Shown piece by piece: positions 19,740-31,751 of a stretch of DNA of 64,000 nt. The stretch spans positions 12,542,843 to 12,606,842 of the forward strand of contig OZ022351.1 in NCBI GenBank assembly GCA_963989245.1, in the 5' to 3' direction. How positions within the stretch are numbered: position 1 is the first letter of the stretch; every line of letters begins with the position of its first letter. Source of the stretch: Nansenia antarctica (lineage: Eukaryota > Chordata > Actinopteri > Argentiniformes > Microstomatidae). The position numbers and the translations under genes are program-made. The notes beneath the pieces are model-generated. The model was not told where the DNA came from, made no database searches, and saw only the letters and a list, made by a program, of their open reading frames with translations.

Positions 19740-19926
19740 GGCTGGTGGATGGAGACTATTTCTCCATGTAATGGGGAGGATGGGCTCATTACAATGGATG
19801 GATCAGTATGAGAAATGGCATCAAACACATATCACATATCAAAACATGTGTTTGATACCATTACTCACTCTGTTCCATCCATTACAATCGGCAAATCCTC
19901 CCTAATGTCTCCATCCACCAACCTCC
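19740..19926. mobile_element. Long palindromic MITE-like element
   Basis: GGCTGGTGGATGGAGAC at the left pairs with GTCTCCATCCACCAACC at the right. Inner arms pair too, for example ATGGCATCAAACACAT with ATGTGTTTGATACCAT around a 15-base centre. Nearly the whole 187 bp can fold into one imperfect hairpin. A partial relative lies at 49178-49255. Confidence 0.7.
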
Positions 19927-19929
19927 ATG

Positions 19930-20375
19930 GCGGTACACGTGGTGATTTAGAGTACCTGGCTACCTATCTACCTGGCTCTGCCAGTTGGCACCCGAGGGGG
20001 GCCATTTTCATTTCATCTCCTTCCTTGCAAACCACCAAGACTCCTAATGGCTTAGCGCTGAACTACTGTCTGTCATATCACACTCAACAGCACAGGAACA
20101 TAACCAAGCAATTATCTTTCAAATAAAAGAAGAGCTACACATAATATGTAAACAATGTTAACAAGCAGTACACAGGCCAACTGTCTGCCTGTCTACCGAG
20201 GTTAAAGTTGCCCTTTTGAGTGTACATAACTGTGCTTTGTGAAATAATGAGCTATTATGTAAAGTGGTGTTACTTCCTTGTTGTGGAATCAGCAGGGAAG
20301 GTCTATATGGCTTAGTCACTCTCGCCCTTTAGTCCCCACGGTGGGAGACTCAAAACTGTATCACGTCTCTTAAAT
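19930..20375. other. No gene seen
   Basis: No supported feature. Confidence 0.4.
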
Positions 20376-20378
20376 GTT

Positions 20379-20627
20379 TGTGACGTTAGAATTATAAGGT
20401 TCTATCTCCATTTTTGTCAAAATTGAGTTTTTTTACATAATCTGATCCATTAGGTGTTTATTAATGCCTGTGTGGTGTTATTTTTAAAATGTTGACATTT
20501 TTGAGTTAGTAATTAATAAAATACAAAGGTTCCATCTCACAAAACATAATGGAATGTAAAAACGTTGACGCTCAATATCTCTGAACTACCCTAAACGGAG
20601 ATAGAACCCTATAATTCTAAACTCATG
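20379..20627 (+). mobile_element. Family A MITE, copy 6
   Basis: (T)GTGACGTTAGAATTATAAGG at the left and TTCTAAACTCATG at the right. Both outer ends carry substitutions and no clean 4-bp duplication remains. Confidence 0.85.
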
Positions 20628-20629
20628 AA

Positions 20630-22150
20630 AAACGGGCCACATTGAAGCCATTGGTTGTTGTAGTATGGAGAGATGGTTTTCACATAGAGGTGTACTGGAG
20701 ATGCTAGAAAACAACACTGTACCTGAAGTTAGGTGACTTCCTGTCTGAATCACAGGAAGTGGTTCTGTGAATGGATGTCTGTCTTGATCTCGTATTGGAC
20801 ATCCATTCATACTATTACTTACACTTTGTTGTGACCAACTATGTCTTAAAATGGATGGAACAAAAGGTTTAAACACATATCCTCATGCTCAGGAACAACT
20901 AATACTGGTTGTGTAATGTGCTATTAAGTAGAAGAGCCTTGTGTGTTGGGAGCTATGTTTTGAGGACATGGGATAGGTGGGGAATTTAGAGAACAGTAGC
21001 CCTGGAGTGAGATACAAGCGTCACGGGACTAGTTATCTGTCCTCACCATGGATAATTTTAGAAGCTCTTTTCAGTATAAGAAATTAATGTTCAAGTTTTT
21101 GAACGTCAGTCTTTGGGAGCTGTGGTTTCCAGTAAACAGCGATTCTATTTCACCCGGGGTATGTTATTCTGTCTGTTGATTGTATTTTACTAGAACGATC
21201 ATAAAGTATTCATTTGAGTTAGCCCAATTTATGAGAACACTGTTGACAGCCCTGCCAGGCTCACAGAAGAACACATCTGTAAGTTAATCCTTTGTACCCT
21301 TATCTTTGAATGTCCTAATGTTTCAGAGAGTGGCTATTATAACATTTGATTTTATTCGACAAAACCATGACAATTCTGTTTGAGGTGGCTGAGGGGCGCA
21401 GTTGTATGCCATCAACTCACTTAAGGTTCCCTTCAGCTGACGGCTGTAATAGGCTCAAACAGGAATAAAGACCAAGACCTCTCGTCCTTACAAATCGCCA
21501 TCATAAAAGTGAGCTAATTAAAACCGCCACAATTCCACATGTACCAAGTGCTACAACCATAATCTTTCATGATCTGTGCATCGTGTTAAAAGCAATTAAT
21601 GGAACTCAATCGACTCGACTCGCTTTTGTTCCTCTCAAAGTTTAATTAGATTGCTGAATGCCTTAGAAAACCAGGACGGGACATGCAAGTTATTCAGAGG
21701 GAACTGAGAGACAAAAAAACATTTGTTCGTCTTCAACTCATCAATGCATAATAGGTGTGTTAAATCATTTTGAATGGGATTTTCTTTTGGCCTTTGTTCA
21801 CACTCTGTTTTTAATTATTTAGCTCTTGTATTTAATTGTAATTGCTGGAGACAATATAACAAATACTCTGTAAGAGACGAATATAGTACAAATCAAACCA
21901 TGAAGCAACATCCTCATATGCAGTCCTAGTCTCTCTACTCTATCAACCTGTAAATGTACTCAAGCCTCCGGCACTGTCCCATATTCCTTCTCTTTCCATA
22001 GATTAAATAATTCAGATTTCCCGATTCCTGAAGGTCCAGGTCACAGCGGCCCTGAAGTGGATTTACAGGAAGTATTACTTATTACTCCCATTATGGTTGA
22101 CATAACTAGAGACCAGGCATATGGGACTAGGGAGACAGTGTGTAATACAA
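20630..22150. other. Unique DNA; possible conserved non-coding block at 21480-21850
   Basis: No coding exon is seen. 21480-21850 has balanced composition and several homeodomain-type cores (AGCAATTAATGG, TTTAATTAGATT, TATTTAATTGTAATTG) and no repeat features. This is typical of vertebrate conserved non-coding elements, but conservation cannot be tested here. Confidence 0.3.
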
Positions 22151-22228
22151 TTTAAATATGTAAAGCACCCTGTGCATTCGTGCTGAGAAGGGTGCTATAT
22201 AAATAAAGTGTTACTTACTTACTTACTT

Positions 22229-22232
<4 letters not shown>
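22150..22232 (+). mobile_element. SINE/LINE 3' tail fragment
   Basis: TGTAAAGCACCCTGTGCATT and GGGTGCTATATAAATAAAG followed by TTAC repeats resemble the CTATATAAATAA tails of fish LINE/SINE elements. Only the tail is present. Confidence 0.55.
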
Positions 22233-22269
<37 letters not shown>

Positions 22270-22285
22270 ATGCATGCATGCAGGG

Positions 22286-22358
<73 letters not shown>

Positions 22359-22400
22359 TGCGTGCGGGCGTGCGTGCGGGCGTGAGTGTGTGTGTGTGTC
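22233..22400. repeat. (GT)n microsatellite with GCAT and GTGC blocks
   Basis: GT repeats are interrupted by GCATGCATGCATGCA and by a GTGC tetranucleotide block at 22340-22383. Confidence 0.95.
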
Positions 22401-22599
22401 AATCACTGATGATAAGCTTCTCCTTTCCTGCATTATGTTGTGACATTGGAGACCACCATGGTGGACCACCCTTGATAAGGAGACAATTCTGAAGCTTGAA
22501 ACCAGCGCTTAATTTCTTGAGTTACAATAAGGTATTTGACCCTACACACATGGAGCGCCAGCCCTGAGTGGAGAAAATGTGTCTTTCTGTCCGTCTCTT

Positions 22600-23042
22600 T
22601 AATGCCAGATTGGTGAGGGTCAAGGAGACACACACACAAAGGAGGGAAAGAGAAGGAGAGACCCTCAGAGCCAATTCAGCATCAGTGCTCCAAGTCCAGG
22701 TGTTATCGCTAATGAAATGTAGCCTTGTTACACCCTTCTCTCTCACTGTACTGAGCTGTGTGCAGTTTGCTTGTTCACTCTTTTACTGTGGGTGAATTCT
22801 CTATTCCAGAATAGTCTGTCAAAAATGGTTCTTCAGCAACACTTGCTGTGGTAAGACATTGATTGATAAGTTGAAGAGTAAGTGATAAGTAAACACTTGG
22901 CATGTTCAAATGTTCATTTGGAATATAATGTCATATCTTATGTGACAGTTAAGGTAATGCTTATTCATTGCTAATGTCAGACACACAGAAATCATATATT
23001 AGTCCTGTGTGTTTGTTGTCCTTTCTATTTCCAGAGTTGCTG
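22600..23042 (+). repeat. Duplicated block, copy 1
   Basis: AATGCCAGATTGGTGAGGGT through TATTTCCAGAGTTGCTG is nearly identical to 28016-28482. Differences are scattered substitutions and an insertion of about 25 bp in the other copy. The first ~20 bp resemble L2 (compare 3078). The last part, TTGTCCTTTCTATTTCCAG, looks like a splice acceptor, but no coding exon is recognised after it. Confidence 0.85.
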
Positions 23043-23209
23043 ACCCCCCCCCCACCCTGTCCTTCTCTTTAATGGAATTAAATGCATGACTTTTATTGCT
23101 ACAAAAACAAGATACGTTGTTTGTATTGTCAACTAAGGCTTAATAAGCAACCTTTTGTCTAATTACAGAAATTGCGTTATGGACTGAGACAGTGGTTTAT
23201 TTCCCATAA

Positions 23210-23553
23210 TATGGGCACTTGAAAATATACAGTGCATCAATGTCTAGTGGTTTCCTCTGGCTGGACACCAGTTGCAGGTTACGTAGAGCCTCTACACCTA
23301 CAGCTAGCTAACACCTACAGCTAGCTAACACCTACAGCTAGCTTCAGGCAGACATGGGTTCATCCCCAGTTCAGGTCTATGACTGCTCATCACAGTCAGA
23401 TACTGTGAATCTTCCACTGGAGGGTGGATGGTACTGCAGGTACATTGTGGTCATCGTTTTAGAGAGATAACAGCTGCGGTTTTGTAGCAGAGTTTGGAGC
23501 CTTTGAAGGGCATTTACAGGTTTTCTAGAGAGAGCAGACATGACAGGTAAAAA
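23210..23553 (+). repeat. Dispersed repeat D, copy 2 (long form)
   Basis: Starts TATGGGCACTTGAAAATATA, carries the core shared with 18973-19172 including three 17-bp units, and continues with GATAACAGCTGCGGTTTTGT to GACAGGTAAAAA. A piggyBac-type element follows immediately at 23554, as at 48430. Confidence 0.85.
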
Positions 23554-23865
23554 TTAACACTACAACAGCCATGCCTATTTTACCTACTAGTAGAGCCGCC
23601 ATGGGGGTCAAATAGACCCCCTTTTTAGAATGTAAATCTGCTATTTACACACAGAGATCACTAGAGGGTGCTTCTTTTTTTAGCCTGCCGAGAAGAAAAA
23701 CTGCAAAACTGCTTTACACTAGCTTATCCTGAAGTGATTTTGAAAATGTAAGGATGGTGGTAGAACGCACATATCTAGGAAAAGTCATGAAAGGAGGGTC
23801 CTGAAATTTGATCGAGTGCAAAGATAGATTTATTTATTTTACTCACAGGGGTCACCGTGTGTTAA
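23554..23865 (+). mobile_element. piggyBac-type TTAA element, copy 2
   Basis: TTAACACTACAACAGCCATG at the left and TTAA at 23862-23865. The right terminal repeat is damaged (only GTGTG remains). The core, GGTGGTAGAACGCACATATC, matches the other copies. Confidence 0.8.
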
Positions 23866-23872
23866 GGGTATG

Positions 23873-24140
23873 AAATGTAACCCAGCTTCTCTGAAGGAGA
23901 TGAGGGAGACCCCTCACTATGGGAAACACCCTCTGTTTACCTTTCGCTGAAGACCAATCACACCTGGTACAGGTGTGTACGTCACGCTCACAAGTGATAG
24001 CCTATCACCGTCCCAATAAAGGGATGCCGCAAGCACGCTATTTCATCCAGTGAACAAAACCCTTCACAAGCACTCAGTGCGAGAGGGCCAATGAGGTGAG
24101 GGGTCTCCCTCATTTCCTTCAGAGAACCTGGGTTACATTT
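23873..24140. mobile_element. Inverted-repeat element (~268 bp)
   Basis: AAATGTAACCCAGCTTCTCT at the left and its imperfect inverse AGAGAACCTGGGTTACATTT at the right give arms of about 46 bp, including GAGGGAGACCCCTCAC. CCCATAGTGAGGGGTC recurs inverted at 24600-24615, suggesting a larger or second related element. No coding content. Confidence 0.7.
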
Positions 24141-24952
24141 GTGATGTAACAATCGCACCACTGTCATACCACCTAGCCTGCTCCTCTTTGGTGATGGCAG
24201 GGCTCTGCAGAGTTACATTTTGAGACTGGATCAAACCAACTGGTAGTGTTGCTATTTCGTGCTGGCTCTGTTCACATGAAGAGCAGGAACTAGCAACTGT
24301 CAGATTAGCTGCTTGCTCAAGACGTAATGATGCCAGACGTGCTAGCTAGCCAAATGTTGAAGCTTACACTGGGGACCTAGGTTTGTTACGCAAGGGAATT
24401 AGCTAGGATTTATAGCGAACTAGAAAGTGCTTAGTAGTCCTAGGGTTATGAACATGAGCTAGCCAACCCTCCTGCGAACAGGGCGCTAATATCTCTCACA
24501 CGAGGTGTGGAAAAAAAGCAGCACTATCCATAGCCTACACGAGGGACCTAGCAAGTCATTGAATAGGGCTCTTCAGTGAAAGGTACACAAAGTGTGTGTC
24601 CCATAGTGAGGGGTCGAACAGAGTGGACTGATAGAGAACACACATTACCTGTGAAGTGATTTGACATAGGAACAGTAGGTAGAGAGAGGTAAGTAATATG
24701 GACAGGTTCTGTCTAATTCTATTTTCCACATGTTTTCCTTTTGACAGAGCTCCCTTTGAGCTTTGTCTGACCAACAAATGCCTGTTTTGGAAATGATTTT
24801 CAAAAAGGAAAGGGAAAGGTAAACACTGAAAGAGTAATGGCTCCTAAGAGAGAGGTGGTAGTGGAGCTGCCGTGGCCACCATGTTTGGACAGATCACTCC
24901 ATTGATATCCCTGAGGTCTCGTTAGAGGAGAGGAAGGAGAAAGGCACACTCA
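24141..24952. other. No gene seen
   Basis: Apart from the 16-bp word at 24600 shared with the preceding element, nothing is supported. Confidence 0.4.
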
Positions 24953-24995
24953 CACAAACGTACACGAACACACACACACACGCACGCACACACGC

Positions 24996-25047
<52 letters not shown>

Positions 25048-25092
25048 GCACACATACACATACAAACACACACATACACACACACACACACA
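24953..25092. repeat. (CA)n microsatellite
   Basis: CA repeats with CGCA and TACA interruptions. Confidence 0.95.
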
Positions 25093-25099
25093 ATAACAT

Positions 25100-26410
25100 A
25101 GATTTTTTTCAGCATTTAGCAAACACCTTCATCCAAAGCGACTTACAACAAATACATTTGTCTAAGTAGGTGAATCATCTATCCATCAGTCATTGCAAGA
25201 AAAAGTAATCTATGCTCGGGCCAGAGGCCATTGGCAGTCACATTGCTAGAAGAAGGGAGAATTATGTAATGTGTAGCCTGAAGAGATGGGTCTTCAGTCT
25301 ACGGCAGAAGATAGGGAGTGACTCTGCAGTCCTGACAGCAGTGGGAAGCTCGTTCCACCAGCGGGGTGCCAGCATGGTGAAAAGTGGTGACTGGGTAGCG
25401 TGAGACTGCTGTGAGTCAGCCAGCAGTGTTGGAAGAGCAGAGTGAACATTCAGATGTTTGGGGGCTGACCATTGCTTGCATGTAGGAGGGGGCAGTTCCC
25501 TTTGCTGCCCAGTAGACTTGCAAGCACCATGGCCTTGGATCTGATGCAAGCTGCTACTGGGATCCAGTGAAGGGTGCGAAGGAGAGGGGTAACATGGGAG
25601 AATTTGAGGAGGTTGAACACCACACGGGTGGCAGCATTCTGGATGAGCTGCAGAGGTCTTGATGGAGGAGGCTGGGAGCCTGGCCAAGAGTGCATTGCAG
25701 TAGTCAAGGCGGGAGATGACCAGTGTCTGGACCAAGAGTTGAACTGCTTCTCTGGGGAGGAATAGAGGTATCCTTCTGATGTTGTAGAGGAAGAATCTCC
25801 AAGACCTTGCTGTCTCTGTGATGTTTGCCACACAGGACAAGTGGTTTTCGAGACTCACCCCAAGGTTCTTGGCTGTCCTCCTCGGAGGAGGTCACCATAG
25901 AGTTCGCTACAGTGATGGAGAAGAATTGGAGAGGGCAGGATTTTCCAGGAAGGAAGAGTATCTCTTGTTACGGTTGAGCTTGATGTGGTGGGCTGAAATC
26001 CAAGCAGAAATGTCTGCAAGACACACAGAGACGTGTTGCGACCTGTGAGTCAGAGGGGGGGGGGGGGGGGGAGACAGGGAGAGATGAGTGTCGTCTGCAT
26101 AGCAGAGGTAGGAGAAACCATGTGAGGAATTTATTGAGAGATTTGGTATCGAGGGAGATCAGTAAGGGCCCTAGGATGGAGGACCCCAATGGTGAGGGCT
26201 GGTGGGGAGGACATTTGATCCTCTCCATGTCACCTGGTAAGAGTGACCAGCCAGGTAGGATGCAAACCAGGAGTGCAGAGCCACAGATGCCCAGTTCTGA
26301 GAGGGTGGAGAGAAGGATCGGATGGTTTATTGTGTGGAAGGCAGCAGACAGGTCCAGGAGAATGATAAGCTTTTTAGTTTCAGATAGCAACAGAAGTTGC
26401 TTTAACAAAA
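25100..26410 (-). pseudogene. L2-like LINE fragment, RT and 3' tail
   Basis: Minus-strand frames give LIILLDLSAAFHTINHPILL near 26330, GSSILGPLLISLDTKS, then LVISRLDYCNALLARLPAS, and finally APRWWNELPTAVRTAES and RRLKTHLF before the L2 tail ending near 25100. A 17-base G run at 26055-26071 lies in the region after the degraded YADD box. Frames change at least twice. The 5' end is truncated near 26410. Confidence 0.8.
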
Positions 26411-26459
26411 AAATGTAAGATGTATCTGTTTACATACGGGATACCCTGAAAACAAGTAA

Positions 26460-27260
26460 GTGTTTCTCAATGGTGAATTGAGCTATCTTGTGATCCCAAG
26501 GGTAAGCCCCATCCTCTACAACCTCTACACCTACGACTTCACCCCCGTCCACCCCAGCAACTCCATCATAAAGTTTGCAGATGACACCACCGTGGTGGGC
26601 TGCATCTCGGGGGGGGACGAGGCGGAGTACAGGGATGAGGTGGAGCAGCTGGGCAAGCTGTGCAAGGTTAACAACCTGCTGCTGAACCAGTCAAAGACCC
26701 AGGAAATCATCGTGGACTTCAGGAGGAAAAGATCTGAGGTCCAGCCCCTGCTCGTCGATGGAGGGAGCGTGGAGAGAGTCTCAACTCTCCGATTCCTGGG
26801 GGTGCACATACAGGATGACCTGTCCTGGAAGACCAACACAGCAGCCATCATCAAGAAGGCACAACAGCGGCTCTACTTCCTGAGAGTCCTCAGGAAATAC
26901 CACCTCAGACAGGAGCTGCTTGTGACCTTCTACCGCTGCACAGTGGAGAGCATCCTCACCTACTGCATCTGCGTGTGGTTCTCCAGCTGCACAGCCGCAG
27001 AGAGGAAAGCGCTACAGAGAGTCGTGAGATCGGCCCAGAAGATCATCGGCGCCCCCCTCCCCTCTCTGGAAGAGCTGTACAACACACGCTGCCTCAGGAA
27101 GGCCTCCAAGATCTCCAGAGACCCATCCCACCCTGGTAACGAACACTTTGTTCGGCTGCCCTCAGGCAGGCGGTTCAGGACCATGTCCGCAAGGACAAAT
27201 AGACTGAAGCTCAGCTTCTACCCTAGGGCCATTCAGGCCCTGAACACAGCAAAGACCTAG
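26460..27260 (+). pseudogene. Rex1-like RT C-terminal ORF
   Basis: A 266-codon open frame; the first ~15 codons are flank-derived. It includes KFADDTTVVG with the catalytic FADD box, GDEAEYRDEVEQLGKLC, STLRFLGVHIQDDLSW, VESILTYCICVWFSSC, CLRKASKISRDPSHPG and FYPRAIQALNTAKT at the stop. It lacks the endonuclease and the N-terminal half of the RT, so it cannot be active. The G run at 26609-26616 has eight bases and keeps the frame, unlike the copy at 4270-6091. Confidence 0.85.
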
Positions 27261-27662
27261 GTTCTAGGCCCTGGACAATCTAGACAATTTGATGGCAGCT
27301 ACTAGATTGTAATCATAAGTGCAATACTGAAATACAAATGTGAACATTTCAAACCTGCAAACTGCGACACTTTAAATGAATGTGCAATAATACTATGTGC
27401 AATATGACAACCCTCGTGTACATAAGGTTCAGAGATAGGAAATGTTAGGATATTTATAGCATAGAGTACAGCTCAGTGTTTTATGTGTATAGTATAGTAT
27501 AGTGGATAGTGTATATAGCCTTTATTTATGTAAACCAGCTCTTTTCCCTTCTTGTTTTTAGTATTTTTTTTCCTAGCACCAGGGGAGCCCCCCCTCCTAA
27601 ATGTCGTTGTATGGTACCTGTACTGTATTAATGACAATAAAGACCATTCATTCATTCATTCA
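26500..27662 (+). mobile_element. Rex1-like LINE, 5'-truncated
   Basis: Starts inside the RT at SPILYNLYTYDF and ends in GACAATAAAGACCATTCATT plus ATTC repeats at 27662. The 3' UTR matches the copy at 3870-4269. It lies head-to-head with the L2 fragment that ends at 26410. Confidence 0.85.
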
Positions 27663-27770
27663 AGGAGAGTTATGTTTTTGTCTCTCCACTTTTTTTTCTG
27701 TATTATTTTTCTTTATTTCGTTATTAAGTTGTCTTCAACTAAACATTTAAATGTAAATAATAGAGCTACT

Positions 27771-27796
27771 GTATGTATGTATGTATGTATGTATGA
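27771..27796. repeat. (TATG)n microsatellite
   Basis: GTATGTATGTATGTATGTAT. Confidence 0.95.
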
Positions 27797-27844
27797 ATGT
27801 TATGGAAGTGTATTGTCTGTATTTAAGTGTTTAAGATGAATTGT

Positions 27845-27938
27845 TTGAAAGTATGGTATGAGGACCCCAGGAAGAATAGCTACTGCATATTTGCTGTATC
27901 TAATGGTGGATCCAAATAAACAAACAAACAAACAAACA
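27845..27938 (+). mobile_element. Retroelement-like 3' tail
   Basis: GAGGACCCCAGGAAGAATAG, CTAATGGTGGATCC and an AAAC repeat tail resemble a tail common in fish dispersed repeats. Family assignment is uncertain. Confidence 0.45.
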
Positions 27939-28015
27939 GGAGAGGGAGGAAGCTTGAGCAGAGTGAAGGCCTCCATAACAGGAAAGAGAGCAGTCTCAGT
28001 AGAGTAGCTAGTCTT
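27939..28015 (-). mobile_element. L2-like LINE scrap
   Basis: GAGCAGAGTGAAGGCCTCCA and GCAGTCTCAGTAGAGTAG match the L2 RT region at 3012-3065. It runs directly into the duplicated block. Confidence 0.6.
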
Positions 28016-28482
28016 AATGCCAGATTGGTGAGGGTCAAGGAGACACACACACAAAGGAGGGAAAGAGAAAGAGAGACCCTCAGAGCCAATTCAGCATCAG
28101 TGCTCCAAGTCCAGGTGTTATCGCTAATGAAATGTAGCCTTGTTACACCCTTCTCTCTCACTGTACTGAGCTGTGTGCAGTTTGCTTGTTCACTCTTTTA
28201 CTGTGGGTGAATTCTTCCAAAATAGTCTGTAAAAAATGGTTCTTCAGAAACACTTGCTGTGGTAAGACATTGATTGATACGTTGAAGAGTACGTGATAAG
28301 TAAACACTTGGCATGTTCAAATAAATGTCATTTGGAATATAATGTTCTTTGGAAAAAAAACTAAGTAAGTCATATCTTATGTGACAGTTAAGGTAATGCT
28401 TATTCATTGCTAATGTCAGATACACAGAAATCATATATTAGTCTTGTGTGTTTGTTGTCCTTTCTATTTCCAGAGTTGCTGC
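28016..28482 (+). repeat. Duplicated block, copy 2
   Basis: Nearly identical to 22600-23042, 5.4 kb upstream and in the same orientation. The extra stretch after 28340 (TTCTTTGGAAAAAAAACTAA) is absent from copy 1. In this copy the L2 homology continues upstream of the block, so the duplication boundary lies inside or next to an L2 fragment. Confidence 0.85.
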
Positions 28483-28689
28483 CCACCCCCACCCACCCCC
28501 CTGCCCCCCCTTATGAGTATGTGTTTGTGTCTGTGTCTGCCTCTGTCTCTGTCTCTCCCTCTCCCTCTCTCACTGTCACACACACACAAACACATTCCAA
28601 AGATAGATGGCATTCTCCCATAGCAATCTCAGTGATACAGGACACTTTAATGGCGTATCGCATCCTCTCTCTCCTCATTCCACCCACCC

Positions 28690-28940
28690 TCACCCGGGGG
28701 GGTCAACAATAATCTAAATTTCAATTAAAGTGGAAAACGGGTTTAAAGACGTCCAATGAATGTTGATAATGCTCTGTCCCGGGGTGATGTTTCAGCTCTG
28801 CTTCGGAAAAGTGGGGCCGCATTTAGTGCAATTATTTTATTATCTGAAATCCTGCAAGCGCCGGCCAGGGTCGTAGCCGAGACTCAGATTAGCCGAAACC
28901 ACAATTATTATTACAATTAGAATCCCAGCAGCAGACCCAG
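28690..28940. other. Candidate conserved non-coding block
   Basis: Balanced composition, no repeats, runs such as GTGCAATTATTTTATTATCT and TCAGATTAGCCGAAACCACA. It resembles developmental enhancers of vertebrates. ORFs are short. This is a compositional impression only. Confidence 0.3.
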
Positions 28941-30955
28941 AAACTCGGCCTTGAGAACATATGAATGTCAAGACTTTACAGTTACAGTTATAGTTAGTCG
29001 TAGTCTTACAAGAGTTTGGCATAAACTATTGTGTGGGTTGTTGGACATCACTTGCTGATTGACTTCTTTCTCAACGGGGATGTCTGCACCAAGAGGAGTC
29101 ACAAGTGAGGTGAACTTTGACCTTGTGACCGACCCATCAATTTGCTCATTTGCCATTAAGGTGTGTCATCATTAAAAAACGACAGAAACGCTGATGTGAA
29201 GAGGATGAGGTATATCCAGTATGTAGGCTAAGTACATTTGATTTAGCGAAACAGAATAGCATCTCCAATCACATTCAAAAAACAATACAAAACATGTTTA
29301 GCTGTGAATGTCTTTAAACCTATGATCAAAGAGGACAAGGGATAGAGGGAGGACTAGGGAGAGAGGGTGGACTGAGGTTAGAGGGAGGGAGAGAGAACAC
29401 TTATACATTAAAACAGGGGGATTTACATACAATTTCTTTAATGTTTTTAACAATCTTGTCCTGACGTGACACATTTAATGCGGATTACTGTCAGTAGGGC
29501 TGCCATGGTTACCGTGGTAAAGAATGGCTCCCTTTTAGACCATAATTACTTCCAGTTCTGCTTAGACCATGGCTGTGAAAAAAAACTGTCATATAGAAAC
29601 AAAGGAAGGTTTAATAGACTATCACTATCTACTATTCCCAGAATCTGTCCAGACCAAATTATTTCATTTCCCACTCCAGCAAACACCACTGTCTCTCTCC
29701 AGGGCCTTCAGTATATGATAGTGTATTTACGATTGAACTATTCTGATATTCTAAGCATGTCTCAGGAAGGAAACACAGGAAAATGTCATTAAGGAAGAAT
29801 CATGAATATATTGTGACATTCACTCTGCAGATGGAAAGCAGATGTACTGTAACACCTTGTAACCATGGTCCTTCTGTTCAATTCCTAAAAATGTAGCAAT
29901 CAAAGACATTTCACTTTATTCATACAGCGGACATTGTTCATTGATTAATATTTATCACATTTTCTAGCAGGGTAGGAAGCAATAAAACCAAATGCCAAAA
30001 ACATCCTGAACTTGGTCCTGTAGATTAAAATGTGCTGCACACCTTGGCGCTAAAAAAAACATTCATCGATTCAGTATGCTCCGAAAAACAGAACAGCAGA
30101 TTCTCATTATAATTTAAAAAGCCATGACTGTTTTATTAGCAACCTGCGCTGCTGTCAATGGTAGAAAATTCCGGTGTGAATAAGGTGAAAAGCTGTCGTC
30201 ATACTGAGGGAATTCATGTGCAGGTAAACCATCACAGGCTGTTCTTCCAAATTGATTATCTCTACAATAACTCTATCGTTAGTTCATTCATCAATGTCAT
30301 CAACAATTCGGTCGTAGCAGATATCTGCAGATGAAAAGTAGTTCTTGAAAACATGCATTTTGTATTAAATACAGTATTCTTTCATTATAGCCCTGATGTC
30401 TTCTCATAGCGAGCTTTCATTGAAGAGCTTTCATTGAAGAGCTTTCATTGCACACACAAGTAATGCCGTCATAAGCCTATCACATAAACGGGCATTAGCC
30501 ATACTTTACAGGATAACCCAAATACTATTACAGCTGGATAACGCTTACAGATCAACTTGAGGGGCTTTCAACTAGAAGTGGAAATAATTGGAAATTTGAA
30601 TAGGTCATCATCCCTCTAATTGACTCCAGGCTTTGAGAGGGCCCCAGACGATGATTTCCTATAGAGTTCTTATCAATACTTAATACTTGTGGCGAGGTAG
30701 GGGTCACATTCAGGCGTAGTGGGGCTAACTCATTCCTGATTTGTTACTCGCTAGGAGGAAAATGAACAAAATCTCAGCTGTTTGGCGTGTTTGGCCAGGA
30801 ATGCGAGTCATAATCATAACATTAGCGCTTAAGTGTCATGATGCTCTGCGCCGGAGCAGTTGTTAATGGGAAGTTAATGAGCATGGGTGTGTGAGAGAGG
30901 GATGAATGCTAAGCAGTCCCATTCCATGGCATAGATAATGTTTACCTCACTGTGG
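28941..30955. other. Unique DNA, no gene seen
   Basis: Includes a 14-bp triplication, GAGCTTTCATTGAA, at 30411-30451. Enhancer-like stretches lie at 30080-30200 and 30770-30880 (for example GGGAAGTTAATGAGCATG). No exon recognised. Confidence 0.4.
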
Positions 30956-31107
30956 CACACACACACACACACATACGCACACACACACTCACGCATGCAC
31001 ACAAACACACACACACACACACACACACTCACACATACACATACGCACACACACGCACACACATACACATACACACACATACGCACACACACACACACAC
31101 ACTCACA

Positions 31108-31151
<44 letters not shown>

Positions 31152-31159
31152 TGCACACA
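30956..31159. repeat. (CA)n microsatellite
   Basis: Interrupted CA repeat with CGCA, TACA and GCATGCA blocks. Confidence 0.95.
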
Positions 31160-31751
31160 CCTGGCCTCTCAAGGGAGGGTTTCCTCATTACTGATTCACC
31201 ATGGTGCTGCTCCATTTCAAAGAGTGGATCAGGTGACTTGGCCAGGTGCGTGACACGGTATATCCTGAGTGTCCATAGAGAGCAGGAGACAGTTGACAGT
31301 TTCAGTGAGCGACATTGCACTGCAGTATGGGAGGCTCTGTGCTACATAATGTATATGTACTGTAAGTGTAACTAGCTAAAGTAGAGAGTTAGTATAGATA
31401 CCGTAAGATTCAGTATACCGGTATATAAGACATTAGATATTAGATATAGTATTATAGATAGTATTAGATACTGTGTTGCATTAGGGGGATTAGGAGCCTA
31501 CGTTTGAATATTAAAGCTGCTTCTAAGACATCTTGATACTTTAGGCTTTAAAGTATATATATATTAAAAAAAAAAAAAGTAGAGAAAAAGGAGGGTCAAG
31601 GTAGAAATACAATAGGGGGCTGATCAAAGCATCAAAATGGCTTCCGTTGACTTCTGCCATGTGGCGGATGATGTCACTGTTTTTGCCAAGCTCTGTCGGG
31701 GGCATTAGAACAGTATGAGAAAGCTTCTGCAACCTGAGTCAACTGGGCAAG

